A DNA stretch of 64,000 bases from Massilia polaris (GCF_012927275.1 NZ_JABBGG010000001.1:558001-622000), one strand, 5' to 3'; counted from the first letter of the stretch, positions 1-8,908 are shown. The notes: generated from the letters alone by a model not told the origin. Translations and numbers: made by a program.

Positions 1-2
1 GC

Positions 3-845
3 GCGCATGCCGAGACCGGTGCATTGCCCGCGTCATTCCACTACGGCCAGCAGGAGATGGGATCGGTGGCCAGCCTGCTGGCGGATCAACTCGGCGTGAG
101 CGGCCCGGCCTATGTGCATTCGAGCGCCTGCTCGTCGAGCGCGAAGGCGATGGCCAGCGCCGCGCGCCTGATCCGCATGGGCCTGTGCGACGCGGTCGTG
201 ACGGGCGGTGTCGACAGCTTGTGCGGCTTTACGGTCGCCGGGTTCTCGGCCCTTGAATCGGTCAGCGCCGCTCGCTGCAACCCGCTCAGCGCCAACCGCA
301 ACGGCATCAACATCGGCGAAGGCGCGGCGCTGTTCCTGATGAGCGCCGAAGCATCCGCGGTCGCGCTGTGCGGCTGGGGCGAATCGTCGGACGGCCACCA
401 CATGTCGGCCCCGGATCCTGAAGGCGGCGGCGCCCGGCTTGCGATCGGCGCAGCGCTGGCGCGTGCCGGCATCGACGCATCGCAGGTCGATTACGTGAAC
501 CTGCACGGCACGGCGACGGTGCAGAACGACGCGATGGAGTCGCACGTGGTGCACGGCCTCTTCGGCGGCGCTGTGGCGGTGAGTTCGACCAAGCCGCTGA
601 CCGGCCACGCCCTCGGCGCGGCGGCAGCGATCGAGGCTGCGCTGTGCTGGCTGGCCATGCAGGACGATAACCCGGAAGGGCTGCTGCCCCCGCATGTGTG
701 GGACGGCGAGCGCGACCCGCAGCTGCCAGGCTTGAACGTCGTCGCGCCGGGCGCGAAGCTCGGACGCCCGCTGCGCTACGCGGTCAGCAATTCGTTCGCC
801 TTTGGCGGGTCGAATGCGGCGCTGGTGCTGGGGAGGCTGCAATGA
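3..845 (+). CDS. Beta-ketoacyl-ACP synthase of aryl-polyene type (ApeO-like), 5' truncated by window edge
   Basis: Ketosynthase condensing malonyl-ACP with the growing acyl chain, in the cytoplasm. The frame is open from the first bases, so the N-terminus lies outside the window. All three thiolase-fold active-site motifs are visible in order: SSACSS with the nucleophilic Cys, NLHGTAT with the first His, and TGHALGAAA with the second His, followed by the terminal NSFAFGGSNA glycine-rich stretch. The stop overlaps the next start (ATGA), so it is translationally coupled to a dehydratase, a ketoreductase and a second ketosynthase. This order matches the apeO-P-Q-R end of aryl-polyene clusters. 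The APE assignment rests on gene order and is an inference; a generic FabB/F-like enzyme is the alternative. Confidence 0.85.
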   Translation, partial: AHAETGALPASFHYGQQEMGSVASLLADQLGVSGPAYVHSSACSSSAKAMASAARLIRMGLCDAVVTGGVDSLCGFTVAGFSALESVSAARCNPLSANRNGINIGEGAALFLMSAEASAVALCGWGESSDGHHMSAPDPEGGGARLAIGAALARAGIDASQVDYVNLHGTATVQNDAMESHVVHGLFGGAVAVSSTKPLTGHALGAAAAIEAALCWLAMQDDNPEGLLPPHVWDGERDPQLPGLNVVAPGAKLGRPLRYAVSNSFAFGGSNAALVLGRLQ

Positions 846-1297
846 CAATGCCCGATATCCGCGCACTGGTTCCGCACAGCGGTCCGATGGTGCTGCTCGA
901 CCGGGTGCTATCCGCCGACGCCGAAACGCTGTGCGCCGAGGTCGCGATCAGGTCAGGTTCGGTGTTTTGCGACGGCAGCGGCGTAGGCGGCTGGGTCGGC
1001 ATGGAATACATGGCGCAGGCGGTGGCGGCGCATGCCGGCTACCTCGCGCTGCAGCGCGGCGAAGCGGTCAAGGTCGGCTTCCTGCTCGGCACCCGCCGCT
1101 ACGAATGCAGCCGGCCCGCCTTTGCGGTCGGCAGCGTGCTGCAGGTGCACGTGCGGCGCGCGCTGCAGGGCGATAACGGACTTGGCGCTTTCGAATGCCG
1201 GATCGAGGATGCGGCGGGCGGCGTTGCGGCCAGCGCCACCGTGACCGTGTTCCAGCCGGAGAATGTGGACGAATTTTTGCAACGGAGTGAAGAATGA
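842..1297 (+). CDS. 3-hydroxyacyl-ACP dehydratase, hotdog fold (ApeP-like)
   Basis: Small hotdog-fold protein (151 aa) expected to dehydrate 3-hydroxyacyl-ACP, producing the conjugated double bonds of a polyene chain. The N-terminal motif LVPHSGPMVLLDRV resembles the FabA/FabZ signature with its catalytic His. A second conserved patch, GWVGMEYMAQAVAAHAGY, matches the central helix region where FabZ-type enzymes carry their acidic residue. The ATG at 842 overlaps the upstream stop, and the gene's own TGA overlaps the next ATG, so it lies within a coupled operon. The short length fits the ApeP/ApeI-type dehydratases of aryl-polyene clusters. Function is inferred from motif and operon position. 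Confidence 0.8.
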   Translation: MTMPDIRALVPHSGPMVLLDRVLSADAETLCAEVAIRSGSVFCDGSGVGGWVGMEYMAQAVAAHAGYLALQRGEAVKVGFLLGTRRYECSRPAFAVGSVLQVHVRRALQGDNGLGAFECRIEDAAGGVAASATVTVFQPENVDEFLQRSEE

Positions 1298-2028
1298 GCG
1301 GTATGGGTAAAAGTGTACTGGTGACGGGATCGTCGCGCGGTATCGGCAAGGCGATCGCGCTGCGCCTGGCCAAGGACGGCTACGACGTGGTCCTGCATTG
1401 CCGCAGCAAGCGCGGTGAAGCCGATGCGGTCGCGGCGGAAGTCGAGGCAATGGGGCGCAAGGCGCGCGTGCTGCAGTTCGATATCTCGGAACGCGAAGCG
1501 ACGGCAGCCGCGCTGACCGCCGATATCGAACAGCACGGCTGCTACTACGCGGTGGTCTGCAACGCGGGCGTCGCGCGCGACACCGCTTTCCCCGCCATGA
1601 CGGGCGAGGACTGGGACATCGTCATGTCCACCAACATGGACGGCTTCTACAACGTGCTCAATCCGCTGGTCATGCCGATGGTACAGCGCCGCCAGCCGGG
1701 ACGCATCGTGACGCTGGCGTCGGTGTCGGGGCTGATCGGCAATCGCGGGCAGGTGAACTACAGCGCAGCCAAGGCCGGCATCATCGGCGCCACCAAGGCG
1801 CTGGCGCTGGAACTGGCCAAGCGCAACATCACCGTCAACTGCGTCGCCCCGGGACTGATCGAAACCGACATGACCAGCGACGTGCCGATGGAAGAAGCGT
1901 TGAAGATGATCCCGGCGCGCCGCATCGGCAAGCCGGAAGAGGTCGCGGCGGCGGTCAGCTTCCTGGTCGGCGACGATGCCTCCTACATCACCCGCCAGGT
2001 CATTTCGGTCAACGGAGGCCTGGCATGA
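1294..2028 (+). CDS. 3-ketoacyl-ACP reductase, FabG-like SDR (ApeQ-like)
   Basis: Short-chain dehydrogenase/reductase of 244 aa, the classic FabG length. The NADP(H)-binding TGSSRGIG motif is at residues 11-18, NAG follows near residue 90, and the catalytic YSAAK motif sits in the stretch GQVNYSAAKAG. It ends with the SVNGGLA-type C-terminus of FabG proteins. It would reduce the 3-ketoacyl-ACP made by the flanking ketosynthases to the 3-hydroxyacyl intermediate used by the dehydratase just upstream. It overlaps both neighbours by 4 nt. The APE role is from context; housekeeping FabG usually sits in a fabD-fabG-acpP-fabF cluster, which is absent here. Confidence 0.85.
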   Translation: MSGMGKSVLVTGSSRGIGKAIALRLAKDGYDVVLHCRSKRGEADAVAAEVEAMGRKARVLQFDISEREATAAALTADIEQHGCYYAVVCNAGVARDTAFPAMTGEDWDIVMSTNMDGFYNVLNPLVMPMVQRRQPGRIVTLASVSGLIGNRGQVNYSAAKAGIIGATKALALELAKRNITVNCVAPGLIETDMTSDVPMEEALKMIPARRIGKPEEVAAAVSFLVGDDASYITRQVISVNGGLA

Positions 2029-3251
2029 CCCGGCGCGTCGTCGTCACCGGCATGGCCGGCATCAGCCCGCTCGGCAACGACTGGCAAACCATTCGCGCGC
2101 GCCTCGGCACCTACCGCAATGCGATCGTCACGATGCATGAATGGGCCGATTATGATGGCCTGAACACCAAGCTTGGCGCGCCCGCCGCGCCGTTCGAGCT
2201 GGGCGAGCGCTACAACCGCAAGGCCACGCGCAGCATGGGGCGGGTCGCGCTGATGGCTACCCGTTCGGCCGAACTGGCGCTGACCCACGCGGGCCTGCTG
2301 GGAGATCCGCTCGTCACCAGCGGAAAAATGGGGATCGCTTACGGCTCGTCGTGCGGAACCCCGAGCGCGATGGCGGGTTTCGGCCGCATGATCGAAGAAC
2401 GCACCACGCGCGGGATCAATGCCACCACCTACATCAAAATGATGGCGCACACGGCGCCGGTGAACATCGGCGTCTTTTTCGGACTGACCGGAAGGGTCAT
2501 CACGACCTCGTCGGCGTGCACCTCCGGCAGCCAGGGCATCGGCTACGCGTATGAGGCCATCAAGGCCGGGCACCAGGTGGCGATGATCGCCGGCGGCGCC
2601 GATGAACTGTGCGCGACCGAAGCGGCGGTGTTCGACACCTTGTTCGCCACCAGCTGCCGCAACGATGCGCCCAGCACCACGCCGCGCCCGTTCGAGGCGA
2701 ACCGCGATGGCCTGGTCATCGGCGAGGGCGCCGGTTGCCTGATCCTCGAGGACATGGAGCATGCGCTGGCGCGCGGCGCGGCCATCCATGCGGAGATCGT
2801 CGGTTTCGGCACCAACAGCGACGGCAGCCATGTGACCCAGCCGAATTCGGCCACCATGAAGGGCGCGATGGAACTGGCGCTGGCCGATGCCAGGCTCGAT
2901 CCGGCGCAGATCGGCTACATCAATGCGCATGGCACCAGCACGGCGCAGGGGGACATCGCCGAGTCCCACGCCACCGCCGAGGTATTCGGATCATCGACGC
3001 CTATCAGTTCGCTCAAGAGCTACATGGGCCATACGCTGGGCGCCTGCGGCGCGCTTGAAGCCTGGGCCAGTATCGAGATGATGCGCGAAGGCTGGTTCGC
3101 CCCGACCATCAACCTCGATACCGTCGACCCGCAGTGCGCGGCGCTCGATTACATCGTGAACAGTGGCCGCAGCATTTCGTGCGACTACGTCATGTCGAAC
3201 AATTTCGCGTTCGGCGGCATTAACACCTCGCTGATTTTTAAGAAGTACTAA
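2025..3251 (+). CDS. Beta-ketoacyl-ACP synthase II-like (ApeR-like)
   Basis: Full-length ketosynthase (408 aa) starting with an ATG that overlaps the ketoreductase stop. The Cys-His-His active site is complete: C165 in TSSACTSGSQ, H302 in NAHGTSTAQGD and H336 in YMGHTLGACGA. The terminal NNFAFGGINTS motif is also present. In aryl-polyene systems two or three ketosynthases divide priming and elongation. This last-in-operon enzyme corresponds by position to ApeR, though which substrate it takes cannot be read from the sequence. It is more FabF-like than the truncated ketosynthase at the window start, with which it shares only the core motifs. Confidence 0.85.
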   Translation: MTRRVVVTGMAGISPLGNDWQTIRARLGTYRNAIVTMHEWADYDGLNTKLGAPAAPFELGERYNRKATRSMGRVALMATRSAELALTHAGLLGDPLVTSGKMGIAYGSSCGTPSAMAGFGRMIEERTTRGINATTYIKMMAHTAPVNIGVFFGLTGRVITTSSACTSGSQGIGYAYEAIKAGHQVAMIAGGADELCATEAAVFDTLFATSCRNDAPSTTPRPFEANRDGLVIGEGAGCLILEDMEHALARGAAIHAEIVGFGTNSDGSHVTQPNSATMKGAMELALADARLDPAQIGYINAHGTSTAQGDIAESHATAEVFGSSTPISSLKSYMGHTLGACGALEAWASIEMMREGWFAPTINLDTVDPQCAALDYIVNSGRSISCDYVMSNNFAFGGINTSLIFKKY

Positions 3252-3272
3252 CCTGAAAGTAGAAAGAGAAAA

Positions 3273-3716
3273 ATGAAAAAAATCATCTCGACCTTGGTAG
3301 TCCTGGGCGCCGTTTCAGCAATCGCTGCGCCAGCACAGGCCCGCAATACGAAGGTCATGCTGCCGCTGGCGGCCGCGATGGCTGAAAACGATGCACAGTC
3401 GCGCCTGGGCGACGACGTGAAGTTCTACTTCGCCGGCCAGACCACCCCGAGCGTCCTGCAAAAGCTCGGCAGCGACAAGACCAGCCAGAAGACCAACGCA
3501 TTCGGAAAGTCGGACGCGAAGGCCTGCAACTGGGCGTTCCTGTCGGCGATGCTGCGCTTGCAGAAGCGCGCCAAGGAACTGGGAGCCAACGCGGTGGTTA
3601 ACATCGTCAGCAACTACGACAATGTTGAATTCGCAAGCGCGACTGAGTTCGAATGCCACTCCGGCGCGATAATGGCAGGCGTCGCACTCAAGGGCGATTT
3701 CGTGAAAGTGAAGTAA
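3273..3716 (+). CDS. Small exported protein of the aryl-polyene cluster, function unknown
   Basis: Protein of 147 aa with a clear Sec signal peptide (MKK, hydrophobic core, APAQA cleavage region near residue 23), so probably periplasmic. Two cysteines remain in the mature part (in KACNWAF and in FECHSG) and could form a disulfide. The segment RAKELGANAVVNIVSNYDN resembles the helix-strand unit of YbjQ/RcsF-like small domains. It follows the ketosynthase by 21 nt with a GAAAGAGAAAA ribosome-binding region, so it belongs to the same operon. I have seen similar proteins next to APE genes, sometimes mislabelled as excinuclease subunits. No biochemical function can be assigned. Confidence 0.7.
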   Translation: MKKIISTLVVLGAVSAIAAPAQARNTKVMLPLAAAMAENDAQSRLGDDVKFYFAGQTTPSVLQKLGSDKTSQKTNAFGKSDAKACNWAFLSAMLRLQKRAKELGANAVVNIVSNYDNVEFASATEFECHSGAIMAGVALKGDFVKVK

Positions 3717-3718
3717 AC

Positions 3719-4393
3719 GTGTCCCAGGCGCCTTTCGCCAGGGTCTGGCTGCTCGATGCGAGTATCGCGGCCGCTTCGGCCTCGGTATTCCGCAGCTGGC
3801 TGAGCCAGTCCGAGGAAAGGCGCTTCCTCGCTTTCGGCCGCGCGCAGCGCCGTAACCAGTTCCTGATGGGACGCGGGCTGCTTCGGCTGGCACTTGGCGA
3901 ACTGCTCGGAAGGCCTGCGCGCAGCGTTGTGCTGGAAGACGTGCACGGGCGGGCGCCACGCCTTGTGGAGCCGCTTTCCGAATCAATTGGATTTAGTATT
4001 TCGCACAGCGGCGATTGGGTCGCGTGCGCAGTCGGCGCCGCAACGCAGCTCGGCCTCGACATCGAATTGCGCGATACATCACGCGACTTCCAGGCGCTTG
4101 CCGGGCACGCGTTCGACCCGGCCGTCCAGGCGGCGCTGGCAGCGCTTCCGCAATCCGCACGGGCCGATGCTTTCTACCGGATGTGGAGCGAACAGGAAGC
4201 GCGCTTCAAGCTCAATGCGCCGTGCGCCAATGCGTACCAGTTCGACCACCCGCTACTGTCGATTGCCGCATGCAGCAGCGAGGCGTTGAACGCCGCGCCA
4301 CGCATGATGGTGGCGCAGCTGGTGAGCCAGTACGGCGAATGCCGGCTTACGAGCCTGAGAGGCGAGGGAACAGCTGGTCTACCAGTTCAGTGA
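3719..4393 (+). CDS. 4'-phosphopantetheinyl transferase, Sfp type
   Basis: Transfers the phosphopantetheine arm of CoA to carrier proteins, here most likely the APE acyl carrier proteins. Signature pieces are visible: FSISHSGDWVACAV, LGLDIEL with the Mg-binding Asp, and FYRMWSEQEARFKL, which carries the W-S-x-x-E-A-x-x-K motif. The GTG at 3719, two bases after the upstream stop, is preferred; it gives 224 aa, normal for compact Sfp-type enzymes, whereas an upstream in-frame ATG would add unrelated residues. The last 47 nt overlap the convergent lipoprotein gene. It appears to be the final gene of the APE operon. Confidence 0.85.
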   Translation: MSQAPFARVWLLDASIAAASASVFRSWLSQSEERRFLAFGRAQRRNQFLMGRGLLRLALGELLGRPARSVVLEDVHGRAPRLVEPLSESIGFSISHSGDWVACAVGAATQLGLDIELRDTSRDFQALAGHAFDPAVQAALAALPQSARADAFYRMWSEQEARFKLNAPCANAYQFDHPLLSIAACSSEALNAAPRMMVAQLVSQYGECRLTSLRGEGTAGLPVQ

Positions 4394-4781
4394 TTTTCTT
4401 GTCGGCGTTGATGAACTTGCCCGTGTTAAGTCCGGCTCGGGTCGCGTCGTAGACCGCCTTGCCCGCCGGTGCACCCTTGTTATACACCGTGATGTCGGCA
4501 TAGGTCATGTACATCGCCAGGTCCCAACGCCAGTTCGCCGTGTAGGTCGAGGTTACCGGGCATTCGACCAGCGACGCGCCGCGCGCCAGCTGTTTGACCG
4601 TGTACCCCTTGTTGCCCAGTGCGCGTGTATAGACTTGGAGGAAAGTACCCTTTACTGCCGGGTTCTCGACGACGCATACCTGTTTGTTGTCGGCCATGGC
4701 TACTGGCTGGACCGTTTGCTGGATCGCGCAGCCGGACATGACAACGGCGAGGGTGCTTACGACGGCTAGTTTAGTAATCAT
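4347..4781 (-). CDS. Sbal_3080-like lipoprotein
   Basis: Small lipoprotein of 144 aa. The N-terminus carries a signal peptide ending in VMSGCA, a lipobox with the acylated Cys at position 18. The mature part has VCVVENPAVKGTFLQVY, an ECPVTSTYTANWRWDLAMYM segment and an acidic/basic C-terminal helix (KKITELVDQLF). These match what I remember of the Sbal_3080 lipoprotein family, whose function is unknown. Its 3' end lies antisense to the last codons of the phosphopantetheinyl transferase gene, so the two are tail-to-tail with overlap. It is probably monocistronic. Confidence 0.7.
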   Translation of the reverse strand: MITKLAVVSTLAVVMSGCAIQQTVQPVAMADNKQVCVVENPAVKGTFLQVYTRALGNKGYTVKQLARGASLVECPVTSTYTANWRWDLAMYMTYADITVYNKGAPAGKAVYDATRAGLNTGKFINADKKITELVDQLFPRLSGS

Positions 4782-4904
4782 TGATGGTTTCCGAGTTAAG
4801 TGGACCTTCAGTATAGATTACATTTCCCAGGGGAAATCTATCCAATTATTCGTTCGCGTCCAGCCGGACCAGCGGGCAAAGCGCGCCGTCTCACGTCCGC
4901 CACG
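4782..4904. promoter_or_regulatory. Upstream region of the lipoprotein with a short palindrome
   Basis: Non-coding gap of 123 bases. It contains an inverted repeat, ATTTCCC at 4822-4828 and GGGAAAT at 4831-4837, about 45 nt upstream of the minus-strand lipoprotein start. This could be an operator or part of its promoter. No regulator can be named. Confidence 0.25.
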
Positions 4905-5114
4905 TCAGGGCATGAGCTGTACGCTCTGGCCGGGTCCGGCCAGCTCATGGAAAATATCATCCAGGTAGGTCGCGAGTTCGTCCGCGTCCAGCGTGGGCGG
5001 AATGACCAGGTCATTTACCTTCGCGCGCTTGCCAGGTTCGAGGTGGTACACCTCCCAGGCATCGTTCTCGCGCCGTACATCCAGTTGAAAGCGGCCGTAG
5101 ATACTGAATTTCAT
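4905..5114 (-). CDS. Small conserved-looking protein next to the PAS-LuxR regulator
   Basis: A 69-aa reading frame starting ATG at 5114 (MKFSIYGRFQ...) and ending at 4905. It begins only 5 nt after the stop of the PAS-LuxR gene, so the two are almost certainly co-transcribed. It is soluble, with an acidic C-terminal half (LDADELATYLDDIFHELAGPG) and no signal peptide or membrane segment. I believe similar short proteins sit beside LuxR-type regulators in Oxalobacteraceae (possibly the DUF7661 group), but I cannot confirm the family name. The frame is also open upstream in phase, which would give a much longer arginine-rich product; I take that to be spurious. Confidence 0.6.
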   Translation of the reverse strand: MKFSIYGRFQLDVRRENDAWEVYHLEPGKRAKVNDLVIPPTLDADELATYLDDIFHELAGPGQSVQLMP

Positions 5115-5119
5115 GCTTG

Positions 5120-5680
5120 CTAGCGCGAGACGCCGACCAGCTTGTGCACCAGTTCCGACGAGGTCGCGGCGCTGAATTTGCGCATCAGCTTGGCGCGGTG
5201 CATCTCCACCGTGCGCGGGCTGAGGCCGGTATCGCGGGCGATGACCTTGCTCGTCTTGCCTTCGACCAGCAGCGCGGCGATTTCGCGCTCGCGCGGGGTC
5301 AGCTCGGCCGTCACCGGTCGCTTCTCGCTGACATCCTCGAACGTCCACACGCCTGGCCCCAGCGGATCCTTCGGGTCCAGCGCGCGGCCGCTGACGTGGC
5401 ACCAGAACAGTTCACCATTGTTCCTCCTCATGATACGTTCGTCCGAATATCGGCCTTTTGTATTCATAATAGGAATAATCCGGTCGCCGGTGCGCAGGAA
5501 CTCGTCCATCGTGGGATAAAGTACCTGGAACGACTTGCCGTCCAGATCGGAGCCGGCGTAGCCGAACATCGACGTCAGCGCCTCATTGCACGACTGGATC
5601 ACGCGGTTGACCGAGATGCACATGCCTACCGGCGCGTGCTTGAATATCGTTTCGTAATCAATAGCGTAGGATACGGTCAT
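5120..5680 (-). CDS. PAS domain LuxR-type transcriptional regulator
   Basis: Regulator of 186 aa. Residues about 8-115 form a PAS domain (IFKHAPVGMCISVNRVIQSCNEAL, later RRNNGELFWCHVSGRAL), a fold that senses small ligands or redox state. Residues about 125-183 form a LuxR/NarL helix-turn-helix, with LTPREREIAALLVEGKTSK and the recognition helix region LSPRTVEMHRAKLMRKF. There is no receiver or kinase domain, so it likely acts as a one-component sensor. It is divergent from the CoA-transferase genes and may control them or its own operon; that is inference. The small gene at 4905-5114 follows directly. Confidence 0.85.
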   Translation of the reverse strand: MTVSYAIDYETIFKHAPVGMCISVNRVIQSCNEALTSMFGYAGSDLDGKSFQVLYPTMDEFLRTGDRIIPIMNTKGRYSDERIMRRNNGELFWCHVSGRALDPKDPLGPGVWTFEDVSEKRPVTAELTPREREIAALLVEGKTSKVIARDTGLSPRTVEMHRAKLMRKFSAATSSELVHKLVGVSR

Positions 5681-5713
5681 CTGATGAAAATTAAGGTGCG
5701 GCAGGGTTGTTGG

Positions 5714-5742
5714 TTGCGAGTATTTCTACGGTATTGTACTTT
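5714..5742 (+). promoter_or_regulatory. Possible sigma-70 promoter for the CoA-transferase operon
   Basis: TTGCGA and TACTTT are separated by 17 bases, 62 nt before the start at 5804. Both hexamers are imperfect, so the call is weak. A small hairpin CTGAG/CTCAG lies just downstream (about 5762-5776). Confidence 0.3.
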
Positions 5743-5803
5743 TAGCTGCCATATTTTATGCTGAGAATCTACTCAGCAGTTAACCATAATAAGGGACACA
5801 GGA

Positions 5804-6502
5804 ATGAATAAAGTTTATCCTGATGCGGCGTCCGCGCTGGCGGGCATCGTCAAAGACGGCCAGACCATCGCGGTCGGCGGCTTCGGTTTGTGCGGGATTC
5901 CGGAAGCGCTGATCCTCGCGCTGCGCGATTCCGGCGTCACCGGCCTGACCGCCATCTCGAACAATGCCGGCGTCGACGACTTCGGTCTCGGGCAGCTGCT
6001 GACCACGCGCCAGATCAAGAAGATGATCTCGTCGTACGTGGGCGAAAACAAGGAATTCGCGCGCCAGTACCTGGCCGGCGAACTGGAACTCGAATTCACC
6101 CCGCAAGGCACGCTGGCTGAAAAGCTGCGCGCAGGCGGCGCCGGCATCCCGGCGTTCTTCACCAAGACCGGCGTCGGCACCATCGTTGCCGACGGCAAGG
6201 AAGTGCGCGAATTCGACGGCGAACAGTACGTCATGGAGCGCAGCCTGGTCGCCGATGTCTCGCTGGTCAAGGCCTATATGGCAGACCGCGCCGGCAACCT
6301 GGTGTTCCGCAAAACCGCGCGCAACTTCAATCCGAACGTGGCGCAGGCGGGCAAGATCACCGTCGTCGAAGTCGAGAAGCTGGTCGAAGTGGGCGAAATC
6401 GATCCGGACCAGGTGCACCTGCCGAGCATCTTCGTGCACCGCATTGTCGTCAACCCAACGCCGGAAAAGCGCATCGAACAGCGCACCGTGCGTGCCAACT
6501 AA
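5804..6502 (+). CDS. scoA: 3-oxoacid CoA-transferase subunit A
   Basis: Alpha subunit (232 aa) of a two-subunit succinyl-CoA:3-ketoacid CoA-transferase, which activates acetoacetate to acetoacetyl-CoA using succinyl-CoA. Recognisable stretches are [14 protein letters not shown], the glycine-rich CoA-site region [21 protein letters not shown], and [32 protein letters not shown] with the C-terminal [14 protein letters not shown]. The B subunit starts 20 nt downstream. The window also holds a 3-hydroxybutyrate dehydrogenase at 12546-13340, so ketone-body or polyhydroxybutyrate breakdown is a plausible role. A good AAGGGACACAGGA ribosome-binding region precedes the ATG. Confidence 0.93.
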   Translation: MNKVYPDAASALAGIVKDGQTIAVGGFGLCGIPEALILALRDSGVTGLTAISNNAGVDDFGLGQLLTTRQIKKMISSYVGENKEFARQYLAGELELEFTPQGTLAEKLRAGGAGIPAFFTKTGVGTIVADGKEVREFDGEQYVMERSLVADVSLVKAYMADRAGNLVFRKTARNFNPNVAQAGKITVVEVEKLVEVGEIDPDQVHLPSIFVHRIVVNPTPEKRIEQRTVRAN

Positions 6503-6522
6503 GACAGAATCCGGAGAAGAAC

Positions 6523-7176
<654 letters not shown>

Positions 7177-7193
7177 AGGCTGCCGCTGAAATG

Positions 7194-7229
7194 AGAAACG
7201 GGGTGCAAGATTGCACCCCGTTTCTTTTT
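7194..7229. terminator. Intrinsic terminator after scoB
   Basis: Long near-perfect hairpin: GAAACGGGGTGCAA at 7195-7208 pairs with its complement at 7211-7224, followed by TTTTT. It lies between convergent genes and is preceded by A residues on the + strand, so it can act in both directions. Confidence 0.9.
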
Positions 7230-7239
7230 CGTGAAACGC

Positions 7240-8502
7240 TTACTTCAGCGTCCACATATACTGCATCATCATCCAGTCTTCCACCGGCTGGCCAGCGACA
7301 GTTGCCGGCTTGAAGCTGCATTTGGCAATGCCGCTGCGCGCCGCCTCATCAAGGGGGGCGAAACCGCTGCTCTTTTTAATGGCCGAATCCTTGACCTTGC
7401 CATCCACGCCAACAAGGAAAGACAGCGTCACCGTTCCCTGGTTTTCGTTCTTCAGCGATTCCGCCGGCCAGACTGGCTTGGCGCAGGATTTGAAGTCAGC
7501 AACAGCGCGGGTCTTTTCCGCTTTAGCTGCGTCCGGCGCTGCATTGGCATACAAGCTCAGGCATGCGGCGGCGAGTCCCAGCACGGGAATGGCAGCCTTC
7601 CAGTTCAGGGCTTGGGTGTCAGGGCGGATCAGGCGTTTGATGCGGGTCATGAGGTCTCCGCCGTTGGCTGCTTGGGCAAGGTGATGTGATGAGAACTGGA
7701 AGCGCTCCAGTTCGGAAAGGGCAAGCGCCAGCCTGCGCGGCTCGCCCAACTGCGATGCAGCGATATCGTCTGCAATCTGTTCGCGTTCTTCACGGACGCG
7801 GCCGGAAATCCACCACACGGCCGGGTGATAGAACAGCAGGGTCTCGACCACGTTCTGGCCGAGGTTCACCAAATAATCGAAGCGGCGGACGTGCGCCATC
7901 TCGTGCGCCAGCAGCGCTTCGAGCAGGTGCGCGGGCATCCCGCTGATCAACGAGGCGGGGACCAGCACGAGCGGGCGCCACCATCCGGCGGTGATCGGGC
8001 TGGCCAGGTTTTCAACCACGCGCAGGCGGACCTTTCGGGTGATCCCGAACTGCGCCGCCATGCGGTCGACACGGCCCTGCCAGTGGACGTTGCCGCTGTA
8101 CTGGTGAGCCGCACGCTTCACCCACAGCAGACCGAGCCCGATACGGACCGCGAGCACGCCAGCGCACACCGCCCAGAGCGCGACGATCCAGGCCAGGTTG
8201 CCTTGCAGGTAGCTTGTGATGTCCTCGGCGCGCTTGCCCGGAGCCGTAGCCCAACCGCCGGCCGGTTCTGCGAGTGCAACGGCGGCACTGGCATCCTGCA
8301 TCCGCAAGTAAAACTCGATCGCAGGCCAGGCAAGGCAGAGGAACAGGGCGGTGCAGGCAACGGTATAGCGATGTTCCGGGCGCGTGTTGCGCATCAGGGT
8401 CAGCAGCACGGCGGTGGCGCAGCCAAGCAGCAGGCCTTGCCAGAGGAAATGCACCAGTGTCCAGCCGAAGCTGCTGACGACCATCGAGGCGTACGGGCTC
8501 AT
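7240..8502 (-). CDS. BlaR1/MecR1-like M56 membrane metallopeptidase with C-terminal TonB-like domain
   Basis: Membrane zinc protease of 420 aa. Hydrophobic segments lie near residues 7-35, 48-65 and 103-128. The zinc-binding HEMAHVRR motif is at H200-H204, with a downstream EEREQIADDIA segment supplying the likely third ligand. A hydrophobic stretch (about 300-318) precedes a periplasmic C-terminal domain whose sequence (TVTLSFLVGVDGKVKDSAIKKSSG, then CSFKPATVAGQPVEDW) is the energy-coupling TonB C-terminal type. In BlaR1/MecR1 systems the M56 domain destroys the BlaI repressor upon signal. Here the sensor beta-lactam domain is absent and replaced by the TonB-like module, so the signal differs. 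It overlaps blaI by 4 nt. Confidence 0.85.
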   Translation of the reverse strand: MSPYASMVVSSFGWTLVHFLWQGLLLGCATAVLLTLMRNTRPEHRYTVACTALFLCLAWPAIEFYLRMQDASAAVALAEPAGGWATAPGKRAEDITSYLQGNLAWIVALWAVCAGVLAVRIGLGLLWVKRAAHQYSGNVHWQGRVDRMAAQFGITRKVRLRVVENLASPITAGWWRPLVLVPASLISGMPAHLLEALLAHEMAHVRRFDYLVNLGQNVVETLLFYHPAVWWISGRVREEREQIADDIAASQLGEPRRLALALSELERFQFSSHHLAQAANGGDLMTRIKRLIRPDTQALNWKAAIPVLGLAAACLSLYANAAPDAAKAEKTRAVADFKSCAKPVWPAESLKNENQGTVTLSFLVGVDGKVKDSAIKKSSGFAPLDEAARSGIAKCSFKPATVAGQPVEDWMMMQYMWTLK

Positions 8503-8882
8503 TTATCCTCCTCCTTCAGCAGCTTTTCGATCTCTTCACGCTCTTTTTTGGAGATGCCGCTGCGCAGCGCCGCCAGCACCAGCGCCTTGGCCGATCCGGA
8601 AAATGCTTTCTGGATCAGGTCCTTGAGCAGGTTGGTCTGCAGCGAATCCTGCGCCTGCGCCGGTGCGTACACATGCGAGCGTTCCGATTCGTCGCGGATG
8701 AGGATGCCCTTGGTGTGCATGATCTGCATCAGCCGCAACACCGTCGCGTAGGTCACGTCAGGGCGCTGCTTCTGGATTTCCTGGTGCACTTGCTTGGCGG
8801 TTGCCGATCCGAGCGGCCACAGGACCTGGAGCAGGTCAAGTTCGGCAGCGGTGGGCTTGGGGGTGGCAGGGGTCTTGGCCAT
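8499..8882 (-). CDS. BlaI/MecI-type transcriptional repressor
   Basis: Penicillinase-repressor family winged-helix protein of 127 aa. Visible features are PTAAELDLLQVLWPLGSATAKQV, the recognition-helix region VTYATVLRLMQIMHTKGIL, and a C-terminal dimerisation/cleavage helix ending in KKEREEIEKLLKEEDK. The start at 8882 is chosen because it follows an AAGGACT ribosome-binding site and matches the usual family N-terminus; an in-frame upstream ATG adds 16 unlike residues. It is the first gene of a two-gene operon with the M56 protease. Palindromes of BlaI-like half-sites in its upstream region suggest autoregulation. Confidence 0.88.
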   Translation of the reverse strand: MAKTPATPKPTAAELDLLQVLWPLGSATAKQVHQEIQKQRPDVTYATVLRLMQIMHTKGILIRDESERSHVYAPAQAQDSLQTNLLKDLIQKAFSGSAKALVLAALRSGISKKEREEIEKLLKEEDK

Positions 8883-8908
8883 GGCAGTCCTTCTGATCTC
8901 GATAATTC

